DNA from: Anaerolineales bacterium
GTDB taxonomy: Bacteria; Chloroflexota; Anaerolineae; Anaerolineales; Villigracilaceae
NCBI GenBank assembly: GCA_016932715.1
Contig: JAFGCG010000006.1
Location: 1-45,543, forward strand
Direction of reading: 5' to 3'
DNA: 45,543 bases
Positions 1-8,916 of the stretch are shown here, one piece after another. Each line of letters starts with the position of its first letter. The stretch's first letter is position 1. A model generated the notes under the pieces. The model did not search any database. It saw only the letters and a program-made list of their open reading frames with translations, and was not told the DNA's origin. The translations under genes and the position numbers were made by a program.

Positions 1-57
1 CGCTGATTTTCGCTGATTCAAGACAAAAAATCTGCGTTTTCAGCGTGAATCAGCGTC
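1..57. repeat. Inverted-repeat fragment at the window edge
   Basis: The octamer CGCTGATT occurs at 1-8 and 11-18, and its reverse complement AATCAGCG at 48-55, so 11-55 can fold into a stem-loop. The element may continue beyond the left edge of the window. No gene is seen between here and the heptamer array at 165. It looks like a dispersed palindromic repeat, not a regulatory site, but one copy alone cannot prove that. Confidence 0.5.
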
Positions 58-164
58 CCGATTCTGAAAGTGTAAGGTAATCAAATGCAGATTGTACTTT
101 CCTTCCCTCAGTTGATACAACCAATTGGGAACGAAAGAGACCAGGCCCATTGAAACCCAGTCTC

Positions 165-199
165 TTTTTACTTTCTACTTTTCACTTCTTACTTCTCAG
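165..199. repeat. Heptamer tandem array abutting a stop codon
   Basis: Five imperfect 7-bp units lie in a row (TTTTTAC, TTTCTAC, TTTTCAC, TTCTTAC, TTCTCAG). On the minus strand this reads as repeats of roughly GAAGTAA. The array touches the stop codon (200-202) of the small minus-strand gene, and that TAG is itself part of a GAAGTAG unit. Because the unit is 7 bp long and carries TAA or TAG, stops fall in all three minus-strand frames. Similar arrays occur after ccmE, the second hydrolase gene, thiN and thiB. Confidence 0.7.
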
Positions 200-484
200 C
201 TACTTCTGTGCCAGTCTGACGAGTTGGGGCCTTGAGTTGAGAACGCGCTTGATCTCGCCGCGCGCCTCCAGGTCCAGTTTGACCGTCGTGACATACCATG
301 TGACGCAGCCATCGAAATTCCCATTAACTTCCTTTTCGACGGCGCGGGACAAATTCATGAAGGTCATCTCTTTTTGTTTGCGCATTGTGGACATGATTGC
401 CTTACGAATAATTTCATACTTTTCCTTGCTGATGTTCACACCCTGTTTTTTCCCAGGATGAAGCGTGCGAATCACATCTTTCAT
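200..484 (-). CDS. Small DUF6958-like protein
   Basis: This is a 94-residue basic protein with no signal peptide or membrane segment. It begins with ATG behind a strong GGAGG ribosome site about 6 nt upstream. The pattern, HPGKKQGVNISKEKYEIIRK near the N-terminus and then a helix-rich core with WYVTTVKLDLEARGEIKR, resembles the small DUF6958-type proteins, which look like a compact winged-helix fold. Function is unknown. A nucleic-acid-binding role is only an inference from the basic, helical character. It stands alone, 76 nt beyond the end of the Fe-S oxidoreductase gene on the same strand, so it could be the last gene of that transcript. Its stop codon is embedded in a heptamer repeat array. 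The family assignment is from memory of the sequence pattern and should be treated as moderate. Confidence 0.7.
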   Translation of the reverse strand: MKDVIRTLHPGKKQGVNISKEKYEIIRKAIMSTMRKQKEMTFMNLSRAVEKEVNGNFDGCVTWYVTTVKLDLEARGEIKRVLNSRPQLVRLAQK

Positions 485-560
485 GCAAGCCTCCTCTGTT
501 GGGAAGCAATTCTACTCCCATCCGCCCGCTTCTGCGCTTCCAATTTTGATATGTGATCCG

Positions 561-2561
561 CTAGGATGATGTGCCGGCCTTCATCCGTTCCACGACCAAC
601 TCGGCAACATCCTTCACTTGCATCGAGTCGCCATCTGCTCTGGAAGCATCGCTGAGCATGGTCATGCAGAATGGACAACCGACCGCCAGCGTGTTGGCTC
701 CCGTCTCCCTGGCTTCCCTGAAGCGCGCTTCGTTGACGCGCGTGCTGCCGTTCTCCTCCTCCTTCCACATCTGCGCGCCGCCCGCACCGCAGCAGAAGGC
801 CTTGGATTCGTTGCGCGGCATTTCAATGGTCGTCACGCCGGCAGAGTCCAATACCTGGCGCGGGGCATCGAAGATCTGATTGTGCCGCCCCAAATAGCAT
901 GGATCGTGGAACGTCACTGTATACTGCTCACTGTCTACTAATAACTGTACCTTCCCTGCGCCAACCAGCTCATTGATGAACTGCGTGTGATGGATCACCG
1001 TGTAGTTTCCGCCAAAGGCAGGATATTCGTTCTTGAGCGTGTGCAAACAATGCGGGCAGGTAGTCACGATCCGTTTTGGGTTCACCTCGTTCAGTATTTC
1101 AACGTTCGCAGACGCCAAACCAAAGAAGATATCTTCGCGGCCCGCCCGCCGAGCAGAATCGCCTGTGCATTGCTCGTTCTGTCCGAGCACAGCAAAATTG
1201 ACTCCCGCGGCGTTCAGAATTTTTGCAAAGGCTTGTGCGGTCTTCTGGGCGCGCGCGTCGGTGGCGGCGGCGCATCCAACCCACCACAAAATATCCGGTT
1301 CGGGATTCTTCTCGATCGTTGGAACATTCAATCCCTCAGCCCACTTCATGCGGTCAGCTTGTGACACATTCCACGGGTTGGCATTGCGTTCCATGCCTTT
1401 GAATGCATTTTCCAACTGTTTCGGGAACCTGCTTTCCATCAGGGTCAGGTCCCGGCGGATGTCCAGGATGTCACGCATCGGCTCATTGCCAACGGGACAA
1501 ATATCCACGCATGCGCCGCAGGACGTGCAGGCCCAGACAGCTTCCTCGGAGATCAAATTCAGCATGGGCACGTCCATGCCACCACCATAGTTCAAGTGGT
1601 AACGCTTGTTGACCTCCAAAGCAGCCGGCGAGAGCACCTTGTCCGTGGTGTACGCGGGACAAACTTCCTGGCAGCGGAAACACATGATGCAGGCATAGGC
1701 ATCCATGATCTGTTCCCAGCCCAGGTCTTTCATCGTCGCCGCGCCGAACTGTTCGATGGACTGGTCATCGAGATTGATGAAATTCAATTCGCCGATCGAT
1801 CTGCGTTCGGGTTTCAAAGCAAAATTGATCGGAGCAAAGAACAAATGAATATGCTTCGAATACGGGAAGTAGGGCAGGAAGGCGATCACCGCGCCGATGG
1901 AGACCCAGAACATCAGGCGTTCGGCGGTCAGCAATGTGTGCGCGTCCATGCCGGACCAGAAGCCTGCTACCGTTGAAATGACCGGCTGCCAGCTGTCGCG
2001 GACTCCCGCCTCCGCCACGTAAAACGACTCTCCCAGCAGCCGGGCCGTGTTGTGGATAAAGATAAAGGATGCCACGATCGCCGAATCGCGCAGGATGCCG
2101 AAGCGCGCTTTTGGGTGCAGCAGAGTCGATTCGCGCGTGGTCAGGTCCCTCGGTCGGAGAAGGAAGCGGCGGATCGCCAGCCCAACGATCCCAACCAGGA
2201 GCGCGGCGCCGAGGACATCTGCCAGCAAACGATAGACATCCCCGAACGCGCCGGTGTTTTCGAGCAGTTTGAAACCCGTGTAGGCATAGATCAGGTCCGC
2301 GAGATTGATGAGCAGAAAGGTGAGAAAGCCCCAGCCAATGAGCGCGTGCAGAATGCTGGGACCCAGGCGGAAACGAAAGACAGGCTGGAACAAGCCTACC
2401 TTGACGATCAGGTCGCCAATGCGCTTCCAGATGAGACTCCAGTTGGGTCGACCCTGTCCGCTCGCGATGTGAGCGATAATGCGCATGACCCCGCGGTACG
2501 TGAAATACAGTGAAACGACAACAGCCAGTGCGAAAAGAATTTTTTCAACCAGACTGAGCAC
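561..2561 (-). CDS. Membrane-bound HdrD/GlpC-type Fe-S oxidoreductase
   Basis: This 666-residue protein combines an N-terminal membrane part with a cytoplasmic iron-sulfur part. Residues 1-250 hold about five hydrophobic helices of the nitrate-reductase-gamma/HdrE kind, which in this family usually bind haem b. Two 4Fe-4S motifs follow: CIMCFRCQEVCP at 291-302 and CTSCGACVDICP at 345-356. The C-terminal half has two CCG-type domains: Cys430, Cys465 in CTGD and CPHC at 502-505, then Cys555, CC at 590-591 and CPFC at 629-632. Such proteins pass electrons between quinones and soluble donors or acceptors, often electron-transfer flavoprotein or thiols; the partner is not visible here. The start is GTG at 2561 behind GGAGGAACC. 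A terminator at about 2601-2645 separates it from the upstream transglycosylase-like gene, so it probably has its own promoter. Confidence 0.88.
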   Translation of the reverse strand: MLSLVEKILFALAVVVSLYFTYRGVMRIIAHIASGQGRPNWSLIWKRIGDLIVKVGLFQPVFRFRLGPSILHALIGWGFLTFLLINLADLIYAYTGFKLLENTGAFGDVYRLLADVLGAALLVGIVGLAIRRFLLRPRDLTTRESTLLHPKARFGILRDSAIVASFIFIHNTARLLGESFYVAEAGVRDSWQPVISTVAGFWSGMDAHTLLTAERLMFWVSIGAVIAFLPYFPYSKHIHLFFAPINFALKPERRSIGELNFINLDDQSIEQFGAATMKDLGWEQIMDAYACIMCFRCQEVCPAYTTDKVLSPAALEVNKRYHLNYGGGMDVPMLNLISEEAVWACTSCGACVDICPVGNEPMRDILDIRRDLTLMESRFPKQLENAFKGMERNANPWNVSQADRMKWAEGLNVPTIEKNPEPDILWWVGCAAATDARAQKTAQAFAKILNAAGVNFAVLGQNEQCTGDSARRAGREDIFFGLASANVEILNEVNPKRIVTTCPHCLHTLKNEYPAFGGNYTVIHHTQFINELVGAGKVQLLVDSEQYTVTFHDPCYLGRHNQIFDAPRQVLDSAGVTTIEMPRNESKAFCCGAGGAQMWKEEENGSTRVNEARFREARETGANTLAVGCPFCMTMLSDASRADGDSMQVKDVAELVVERMKAGTSS

Positions 2562-2600
2562 GGTTCCTCCAAAATTAAAATTGTCAACACTTGTAGTTTA

Positions 2601-2645
2601 GCATAAAAAATAAAAGCGGAGGCTGGTTGCCTCCGCTCTTTTAAA
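2601..2645 (-). terminator. Intrinsic terminator after the transglycosylase-like gene
   Basis: On the minus strand a 9-bp GC-rich stem (arms 2629-2637 and 2615-2623, loop AACCA) is followed by a U-rich tract, TTTTATTTTTTA. It lies just after the stop of the 2664-4298 gene and before the Fe-S oxidoreductase gene, so it should end the upstream transcript. Confidence 0.85.
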
Positions 2646-2663
2646 GCATCGCAGTTACCCGTC

Positions 2664-4298
2664 TCATCGGCTGATATCGTTCACATAATTGATCGCTCCC
2701 TGACAGGCGGGTTCGAGATACAAAGAGACATTCTCCCAGGTTAATTCCTGATCTTCTCCATTCGCAGCATCCAGGGCATTGCCCAGACAACCGGGACCCG
2801 CGTTGTAGTTGACCAGGGTGAATTTCCACAAATCCTCATAGGAGGCAGCCTCCCCGGCTGATCCTCCAGTGATGTTCTCCATCAGCTGGCCTGCTTGTTC
2901 ACAGTTGGCAAGCAGCGCATGGGCGAAGACGCCAACGCCAAAGTTTGCCCGGTCCAGGTTAATTCCCAGCGGGCAGGTTTCACAGGTTGCATCCACAGCG
3001 ATAATCAAAGCCTGGCGCAGATATTCCTGCTGCTCCTCACTCAGATGCAGGTATCCCTTTTTGCATTCAGCCGAATCCATCGCCAGAGGACAGAACTGAT
3101 AATAGAATGCCGGGTTCCACATTAATGCTGTATCCGCGCCCTGCTCGGTGAGTTGCCCCAAGCCAATGTCATTGAGCAGGCTTCTCCCGGGCCAAAACTG
3201 GCTTTCGATGGCAAACAGGTTTTTCAGCAAATGTGCCGGGATCCCCGTGTCTTTCGCGACGCTCAGGATGATGCCGTCGAACTGATTCTGCCAGGCAGTG
3301 ACCGCCTCACGCGCGGACTCCATCCCACAGGCGGAGGCGCCTCTATCAGATAATAAACCGCCATCCGAGCATGCGGTTACATCCACCGCGCCGGCGCGGA
3401 TCAAGTGCGCAGCCAGGTAACTGTAGGATATATCTGTGCCCAGCGATTCGCTCTGGGTGGGGGTGCTTAACCATTCGGGCGGTCCGCCCACAGGTGGGAG
3501 CGCTTCCCAGGCTTCGACACAGCTTGCAACCGGCACTCCCTTCCATTGACTGCTCAGCACATCGACGTACCAGAATAAGCGATCGGGGTCGCCCGCATCG
3601 GTCACAGCCACGCGCACGAGCGCCTCGAACATTTCACTGCTGTCTCCGTAACTGGAATTCGCCCAGAATTGGATCACAAAGCCATCTTCATCTGTTACGG
3701 GGAGCTGCAGCCGGCAGGTGGCATCACAAGTAAACGGCTGGCCCTCATAGAGTCCCTCGATGCTGATGATTTCATAGTCGGACAGTGGCTCTATCCCTGT
3801 GAGGACCAGGACGGGTTCGGAAGCGCAAATACTCGTGAAAGATGTATAGACTGGGTCGCAATTTTCCAGAGTCGCCTGGACGATAGGGGGAGGTAACTTT
3901 GTGGCTACTTCTTTTTGGGCGGGTTCCGTACCTGCCAGATAAAGATAGAACCCCTTGCACAAGGCTACATCGCTCAGCAGGCAGGGCTTTTGTTTTAGCC
4001 ACTTTTCATACATGTCTTCGCCGCAATCTACGTAAATGTCCCCTGGTGTTGGTAACCCCTCATGATCTATCTCGATATAACACTCAACATCATCCTCGCC
4101 CCAGTGGATCAGCCACCAAAAGTACTTGGTGTAGTCCACCACGGTGATGGAGAAGCGATCTGGACCCGGCGGCTGATGAGCAGGTGCGGCATCCGCTCGC
4201 GGGACAGCCACGAACACCCCTCCCGCGAAAACCAAGAGCAGGCTCAATAGTAGAAGCCTGTTCACCCGCCTGGTTTGAGTCTCCTTGGTCGATCTCAT
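2664..4298 (-). CDS. Secreted lytic-transglycosylase-like protein
   Basis: This 544-residue protein has a basic N-terminus, a hydrophobic segment at about 14-33 and an Ala-rich cleavage region near 36-39, so it should be exported. Residues 45-310 form a Cys-rich region of unknown fold. The C-terminal third shows the hallmarks of the goose-lysozyme/SLT fold: AIES with candidate catalytic Glu365, GLGQLT at 379-384 and NYNAGPG at 497-503. SLT enzymes cleave the peptidoglycan glycan strand. Many Cys residues (for example 403, 411, 439, 442, 466, 504) suggest disulfides. The chosen ATG lacks a clear ribosome site, so the start is less certain than the frame. The gene lies downstream of the ccm genes but is separated by about 115 nt, and a functional link to cytochrome assembly is not evident. 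Confidence 0.75.
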   Translation of the reverse strand: MRSTKETQTRRVNRLLLLSLLLVFAGGVFVAVPRADAAPAHQPPGPDRFSITVVDYTKYFWWLIHWGEDDVECYIEIDHEGLPTPGDIYVDCGEDMYEKWLKQKPCLLSDVALCKGFYLYLAGTEPAQKEVATKLPPPIVQATLENCDPVYTSFTSICASEPVLVLTGIEPLSDYEIISIEGLYEGQPFTCDATCRLQLPVTDEDGFVIQFWANSSYGDSSEMFEALVRVAVTDAGDPDRLFWYVDVLSSQWKGVPVASCVEAWEALPPVGGPPEWLSTPTQSESLGTDISYSYLAAHLIRAGAVDVTACSDGGLLSDRGASACGMESAREAVTAWQNQFDGIILSVAKDTGIPAHLLKNLFAIESQFWPGRSLLNDIGLGQLTEQGADTALMWNPAFYYQFCPLAMDSAECKKGYLHLSEEQQEYLRQALIIAVDATCETCPLGINLDRANFGVGVFAHALLANCEQAGQLMENITGGSAGEAASYEDLWKFTLVNYNAGPGCLGNALDAANGEDQELTWENVSLYLEPACQGAINYVNDISR

Positions 4299-4413
4299 AA
4301 AAAGTAAAGTCCACTTCTATTATAGCGGACTCTACTTCAAAATGGCTATTTTTGCCTGGACTTTTTGGTTACAGTTTTTGCAGATTTGTTGACTGCAGGT
4401 TTTGCCGGACTTT

Positions 4414-4608
4414 TCATCGCTGCCGCGGAGCGTTCGTCTGGCCGGGCTGATCGGGTTTGTCCATTTCTTCGAGTGTGGTTTTATCCTGATTGAGATTGCG
4501 CGTCCGCAGATAAATGCTGGCGACGTAAAGCGCCATGACAATGAATGTGATCGCGTATCCGGCGATCATGTAGCCTGAGGTGTCGGGGGTGGTTTCCTGA
4601 AAAAACAT
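4414..4608 (-). CDS. ccmD: CcmD-like small membrane protein
   Basis: This 64-residue protein has a single membrane helix (about residues 12-31) followed by RTRN and a charged tail. That is the layout of CcmD, the small subunit that helps release haem-loaded CcmE from the CcmABC complex. The ATG follows AGGAGACAAC, and the gene starts 19 nt after the stop of ccmC on the same strand, the usual position for ccmD. CcmD proteins are poorly conserved, so the call rests mainly on size, topology and position. Confidence 0.75.
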   Translation of the reverse strand: MFFQETTPDTSGYMIAGYAITFIVMALYVASIYLRTRNLNQDKTTLEEMDKPDQPGQTNAPRQR

Positions 4609-4627
4609 GTTGTCTCCTGGACATTCT

Positions 4628-5326
4628 TTACATGCTGACTTTTAATTTCAACTGTTCGACGTTGTCCTGCAAATCACCCAGGCGAAGACGGTTCCAGAAA
4701 AGATCGATAAAGATGACTGTGAACGCGAACAAAGCGAAGAAAAATGCGAGGCGCATATCCGCCGTCATGCTGAAGCCGCCATCGGCTTCGGGGTTGGTTC
4801 CACCGATGACAACCGGATGGATCGTTCGGAACAGGCGGATGGCAAAGAAGGTGAGCGGCGCACTCAGCCCGCCGAGGAGCGCATAGATCGCGCCAAAGGA
4901 GGCGCGCTTGTCCGGGTCATCGATCCCCTGACGGAGCATGAAGTAGGCAGCGTAGATCAATTCGGTGATGGCGGCTGTAGTCAGGCGCGGGTCCCAGGTC
5001 CACCAGGTATTCCAGGCCGGGCGTGCCCAGATGGAACCAAGCACAATGGTGATGAGAAAGAAGACCAGGCTCACTTCGATCGCGGCGACCTGGAAGCGGT
5101 CCCATTTCAGATCTTTCCTGATGAGATAGATCACGCTGAAGACGGCTGCCAGGATGAAACCGAGCAGCGCCGTCCAGGCTGTGCCGATGTGGAAGTAAAA
5201 CACGCGTTGGACATCGCCCATCACACGTTCCGTGGGTGCAAAGACAAGTGCCAGATATGTGGAAATGGCTAACAGAATGATGGAAGCAAGATCGAGAACT
5301 TTGAGTGCCACAGGTTTTGGTTGCAT
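4628..5326 (-). CDS. ccmC: Haem handling protein CcmC
   Basis: CcmC binds haem b in the cytoplasmic membrane and passes it to CcmE. The 232-residue protein has six predicted membrane helices. It carries the Trp-rich signature WWTWDPRLT, which holds the haem face, and two candidate axial His residues, in YFHIGTAW and in FRTIHPVVIG. Length matches the family. The ATG at 5326 follows CAGGAG with normal spacing. It sits after ccmB with an 84-nt gap that contains a short repeat (5341-5400), and before ccmD. Confidence 0.93.
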   Translation of the reverse strand: MQPKPVALKVLDLASIILLAISTYLALVFAPTERVMGDVQRVFYFHIGTAWTALLGFILAAVFSVIYLIRKDLKWDRFQVAAIEVSLVFFLITIVLGSIWARPAWNTWWTWDPRLTTAAITELIYAAYFMLRQGIDDPDKRASFGAIYALLGGLSAPLTFFAIRLFRTIHPVVIGGTNPEADGGFSMTADMRLAFFFALFAFTVIFIDLFWNRLRLGDLQDNVEQLKLKVSM

Positions 5327-5340
5327 AAAAACTCCTGTAA

Positions 5341-5400
5341 AAGCTGCCTCTCTCTGCGCGCTGAGTGCTTCGCAATCGAAGCGTGGGAGAGGGCTGGGGT
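5341..5400. repeat. Short dispersed-type repeat between ccmB and ccmC
   Basis: The gap holds CGCTGAGTGCTTCGCAATCG followed by GAAGCG and GGGAGAGGGCTGGGGTGAGG. The latter resembles the G-rich inverted repeat that also flanks the 15972-16069 hairpin. The piece does not stop ccmB-ccmC from being one transcript. I treat it as a repeat remnant, because no promoter or terminator with a U-tract is visible. Confidence 0.4.
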
Positions 5401-5410
5401 GAGGGAGGAT

Positions 5411-6139
5411 TCACTCCTCGACAACATGATCGAAGACCATGAACGCCACAGCAATGAAAATAACATCGTAGGCGATGAGAAGGTTGAGGGGCAGCAGGAT
5501 CTCTGCCCACTCGGCGCCGGTGAGAAATCCGTTGCTCGCTTTGACAGCTGCCAGCAGAACGGGAATCGCGACCGGGAATAACAGGATCGGGAGCAGGATG
5601 TCGCGCGTCCGGGTTTGCACAGACATGGCAGACAGCAATGTCCCAACGCTCACGTACCCAATGGAGCCGAGCAGAATGACCAGGATCAACCCGGGCTGGA
5701 AGAGATTGATCGCATACAGGGCGCTGTACACCGGCAGAACAATCACTTCCACGATCAGCATAAAAATCAGATTGCTGATCACCTTGCCAAAATAGATTGC
5801 TGAACGATCCACCGGCGCAAGCAGCAAGCCGTCCATGCAGCCGCGATCCTTCTCGATGGCCATGGAGCGGTTGAGTCCCAGTGTCCCGGCAAAAGCAAAC
5901 GTGGCCCAGAGCACGCCCGCCGTGACCGAACGGCGCGTTTTGACATCCAGCTCGAGCGCAAAGTTGAAGATGAGGATGATCAACAGTGAAAAGACCAGCA
6001 TGGCAGAGAAGAGCTCGCGCGAGCGGAACTCGGCTCTCAGGTCCTTCCAGACCACGGCCGCGACAGCCTGGATGAAACTCCCCCTGGCGGGTGTGCCATC
6101 GACCTTCACTGATTTGATTTCCGTTGCTTTGTCAACCAT
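5411..6139 (-). CDS. ccmB: Haem exporter permease CcmB
   Basis: CcmB is the membrane subunit of the CcmAB ABC transporter, which powers release of haem-CcmE. I place the start at the ATG at 6139, giving 242 residues. The open frame extends upstream to 6271 only by running over ccmA. From the start, VVWKDLRAEFRSRELFSAML gives the cytoplasmic lead-in. Six hydrophobic helices follow, with the family-typical LNRSMAIEKDRGCMDGLLL loop. One base separates the ccmA stop (6141) from this start, so the two are surely translationally coupled. Length fits the family (about 220-250). Confidence 0.92.
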   Translation of the reverse strand: MVDKATEIKSVKVDGTPARGSFIQAVAAVVWKDLRAEFRSRELFSAMLVFSLLIILIFNFALELDVKTRRSVTAGVLWATFAFAGTLGLNRSMAIEKDRGCMDGLLLAPVDRSAIYFGKVISNLIFMLIVEVIVLPVYSALYAINLFQPGLILVILLGSIGYVSVGTLLSAMSVQTRTRDILLPILLFPVAIPVLLAAVKASNGFLTGAEWAEILLPLNLLIAYDVIFIAVAFMVFDHVVEE

Positions 6140-6140
6140 A

Positions 6141-6839
6141 CTAACCCGCCAGTGCCTGCTTATAAAAAGACAGCAGGTTGGTCTGTTTGAGTTCTGCGCT
6201 GGAAGCCGATGCCGAAATGAGGCCGCGCGAAAGGATGTCAAATCGCGTTGCCAGGTCTTCTGCGCGGGCAAGGTCGTGGGAGGTCATCACGACCGTGCGG
6301 CCCTGCGCGGCAACCGTTTTCAGCACATCGTCGAGCATGCTGGAGGCATCCTGATCCAGGCCCGTATAAGGCTCATCGAAGAGCATCACATCGGGGTCGT
6401 GCAGCACGGCGCGCCCGATGGCGAGGCGCTGCTGCATGCCGCGCGAGTACGTCCGCACCAGATCATGGCGCCTGGCTTCCAGACCGGTCATTTCCAGGAC
6501 TTCCGTGAGGCGCGCTTCATAATGAGGAATGCCGTACATCCGCGCGTAGAAGCGCAGGTTTTCCTCCGCGGTCAAGTCGCCGTAGAGCAGCGGCAAATGC
6601 GAGACCACCCCCAGGCGGGCGCGTACCTGGGCAGCCTGATCGGGGAGCCGGTATCCGGCGATCCTGATCTGGCCCAGGGATGGCCGCGATAACGAGGCCA
6701 GGATTCGCAGGAACGTAGTCTTGCCCGCGCCGTTCGGACCCAGCAAGGCCACGAACTCACCCGGCTGGACCTCGAAATCCACGCCGCGCAGGACGGTCTT
6801 CAATCCGAATCGTTTGACAAGCTTCTTGACGGTGATCAT
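6141..6839 (-). CDS. ccmA: Haem exporter ATPase CcmA
   Basis: CcmA is the ATPase of the CcmAB transporter. The 232-residue protein has Walker A in GPNGAGKTT, the ABC signature variant YSRGMQQRLAIGRA and Walker B VMLFDEPYTGLD, followed by the switch His in MTSHDLA. The ATG at 6839 follows AAAGGATTC. It is directly upstream of ccmB and 143 nt after the cytochrome gene. That gap holds a dispersed repeat (6845-6965), which could carry an internal processing site. Confidence 0.95.
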   Translation of the reverse strand: MITVKKLVKRFGLKTVLRGVDFEVQPGEFVALLGPNGAGKTTFLRILASLSRPSLGQIRIAGYRLPDQAAQVRARLGVVSHLPLLYGDLTAEENLRFYARMYGIPHYEARLTEVLEMTGLEARRHDLVRTYSRGMQQRLAIGRAVLHDPDVMLFDEPYTGLDQDASSMLDDVLKTVAAQGRTVVMTSHDLARAEDLATRFDILSRGLISASASSAELKQTNLLSFYKQALAG

Positions 6840-6844
6840 GAATC

Positions 6845-6965
6845 CTTTTTATCGCGCTGAGCGGAACGACCCTGAGCTTTACGAAGGGGAGTGCAGTCGA
6901 AGCGCAGTTGCAGTTAAACACTCCTGTTCATGCCCGTCTCGACTTTGGCGCTAGCGCGCCTCCGC
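6845..6965. repeat. Mosaic palindromic repeat between the cytochrome gene and ccmA
   Basis: The gap contains CGCTGAGCGGAACGACCCTG and AGCTTTACGAAGGGG, and further on the perfect palindrome GGCGCTAGCGCGCC flanked by CTCGAC and GCTCGAC. This mix of GAGCGGA, CTGAG and TCGAC blocks resembles the repeat at 8917-9016. No promoter is obvious. It lies inside the ccm operon, so any hairpin here could affect the ratio of upstream to downstream gene products. Confidence 0.5.
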
Positions 6966-6982
6966 TCGACGCGAATGTTTTA

Positions 6983-8899
6983 TTACATCTTTCCCTTCAA
7001 AACTTCCTTCAATTCCGTACGGCGTTTTTGATAGGCGGCATCCGAAATTTTCCTGTCGCGGTGCAGATCATCGAGCGCGAGGATGGCGTCCATGACCTCC
7101 TCGGCGGATTCAAATTCATCCTCTTTGTCCTCCCCTTCATCTTCCGCGCGGCCCCGGTCGCGCAGGTACATCCATGCACCTGCCAGGATCAATGCCACGC
7201 CCAAGGCGCCGGCAGCGATCAAAAGGTTCTGATTCGAAGCGGCCTGGGCAGGCGCTGCGCCGGTGGCGTCCCGGGGTGTGCCTGAAACCGTTAGTTCGAC
7301 CTTCTCACCTGCGCCAACAGCATCCAACTGATAGATATGGAAGTTGAAACTCTGGATTGCCTGCACACCGAGATCTTTGGCTTGAGCGCCTTTGATCGTC
7401 ACGCCTTCCGGCACGAAGACGGTGACGCGCGGAGCGGGCAAAACAAACTGCTGGGAGAAGTCGAAATTCTTTGCCCGGGGCACGGATGCGAATGTAATCA
7501 ATCCATACGAATCTTCACTGGGAGGCACCTCGAAGCCGTTTTGGGTTGGTATCAGTCTCTCGCCATCCTGCATGGGCTCATAACCGAACCCGGACGAACC
7601 TTCGGGTGATCTGGCAAAAGGAAGTTCATTCTTTGCGCTGGACGTAACGACGATGCTCGCCTCACTCGGATTGCGGAACGAATAGACATTAAAGACCTGG
7701 ACGCCATCTGTCCCATATTCGAAGAAGATCCGGACCTCATCCAGGACCAGTTTGGAAGTGTCGTCCGTTTTCTTGTACAGTTTAATAGGGGGCAGGCTGA
7801 GACTGGTATTGTCTTCTTTCGCGATGGCAAAACCCGATTGCACCTGCGCGCCGTCAACGGTTACTTCCGCGATGAAAATGCGGTTCAGAGGCAATTCCAC
7901 ATTCTCGAACACAAACGTTCCATCTGCGCGCACGGAACCTTCCTGAGAGAACACTTCCTGGGGACCTGTACTGGGAGCGGCGCCGTGATCGAACCCGTAC
8001 AAGGTGACTTTCAGATCAGAGGGCAGTTCCCCGCCCGTTTTGTTTTCGACGGATCCACTGACGTTCCCGAATCCTGCCTGGGCGACAGCCGTGGCTTCAC
8101 TCGTCGCCGCAGCCTGTTCCGTCCCGATGGATGTTTCCTCGGCGGAGGGCGTTCCTGCCTCCGTGGGGGGGAGAGTCGCGGTAACGGTGACGGGCTCGTC
8201 CTGAGCAGGGTCGAAGGGCTCAGGCGTCGCGGTGGCGGCGGGCGCAGAGACGATCGGCGCCGTATCGAAGGAGAGAGTTCGCAAATAGGCTGCGACCGTC
8301 CAAATGTCGTCATTGCTCAGCGCGGCTCCAAACGGCGGGACCTGATCATTCCCCTCCTTGACGATGCGCGCCAGTTCCACTTCACTCAACTCAGACATCT
8401 GCGATTGATCTGTGAAAAAATTGGTCGGGCAATTTGCACAATTGGCTTCGAAAAGTTCCTTTCCTTTGGCAAGCTCCTGCTCGGACATGTGCAGGGTCAT
8501 GGCGTAAGCCACCACATCCCAACGCTCCTGATCGTTCAGGCTCATGAACGGAGGCATGAAACGTTCCATGTTGCCGCGCGTGACGGTGGTATACCATTGC
8601 GCGGGGGAAGCCGGGCGTGCGACGTCGGGCAGTCCAAAAGCCGGGACCGTGACACCCAGTTGGATACCCTGTTCGCCGTCACCCATGCCCGTCGCGCCGT
8701 GACAGGCCGCGCACTTCTCGGCATAGATCAGCGAGCCGTTTTGGGTGCCGGGCGCTTGTGCAGGAAAAAGCGGGCCCAATGTGGGCATAGGCGTGGGCGG
8801 GATATAGCCCGGCGGGGGAGTAACGTCTTCCGCCAGGGTAAAGTTACAGGCTGAGAGAAGGATTGTAAGAATAACGATAATGGCAGAACGAAATTTCAT
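6983..8899 (-). CDS. Lipoprotein c-type cytochrome with one intact and one degenerate haem domain
   Basis: I start this at the ATG at 8899, which follows GAGGACC with good spacing. A TTG 12 nt upstream overlaps that ribosome site. The 638-residue product has a lipobox (LLSAC, Cys18). Cytochrome domain 1 has CAACH (63-67) and a likely axial Met in MPPF near 115. A second cytochrome-like domain has CANCP (154-158), so the haem His is missing, and VPPF replaces MPPF. A Pro/Thr/Ala linker (about 210-290), beta-rich domains, a membrane helix (about 560-582) and an acidic tail with a SHOCT-like end follow. It lies inside the ccm operon, so it may be a main client of the maturation system. The electron partner is unknown. 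Confidence 0.85.
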   Translation of the reverse strand: MKFRSAIIVILTILLSACNFTLAEDVTPPPGYIPPTPMPTLGPLFPAQAPGTQNGSLIYAEKCAACHGATGMGDGEQGIQLGVTVPAFGLPDVARPASPAQWYTTVTRGNMERFMPPFMSLNDQERWDVVAYAMTLHMSEQELAKGKELFEANCANCPTNFFTDQSQMSELSEVELARIVKEGNDQVPPFGAALSNDDIWTVAAYLRTLSFDTAPIVSAPAATATPEPFDPAQDEPVTVTATLPPTEAGTPSAEETSIGTEQAAATSEATAVAQAGFGNVSGSVENKTGGELPSDLKVTLYGFDHGAAPSTGPQEVFSQEGSVRADGTFVFENVELPLNRIFIAEVTVDGAQVQSGFAIAKEDNTSLSLPPIKLYKKTDDTSKLVLDEVRIFFEYGTDGVQVFNVYSFRNPSEASIVVTSSAKNELPFARSPEGSSGFGYEPMQDGERLIPTQNGFEVPPSEDSYGLITFASVPRAKNFDFSQQFVLPAPRVTVFVPEGVTIKGAQAKDLGVQAIQSFNFHIYQLDAVGAGEKVELTVSGTPRDATGAAPAQAASNQNLLIAAGALGVALILAGAWMYLRDRGRAEDEGEDKEDEFESAEEVMDAILALDDLHRDRKISDAAYQKRRTELKEVLKGKM

Positions 8900-8916
8900 G
8901 AAGGTCCTCAAAAGTA

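Noticed and set aside
6140..6271. Longer CcmB start
   Set aside because: The extra codons overlap ccmA and look unlike any CcmB N-terminus. The ATG at 6139 gives a normal length.
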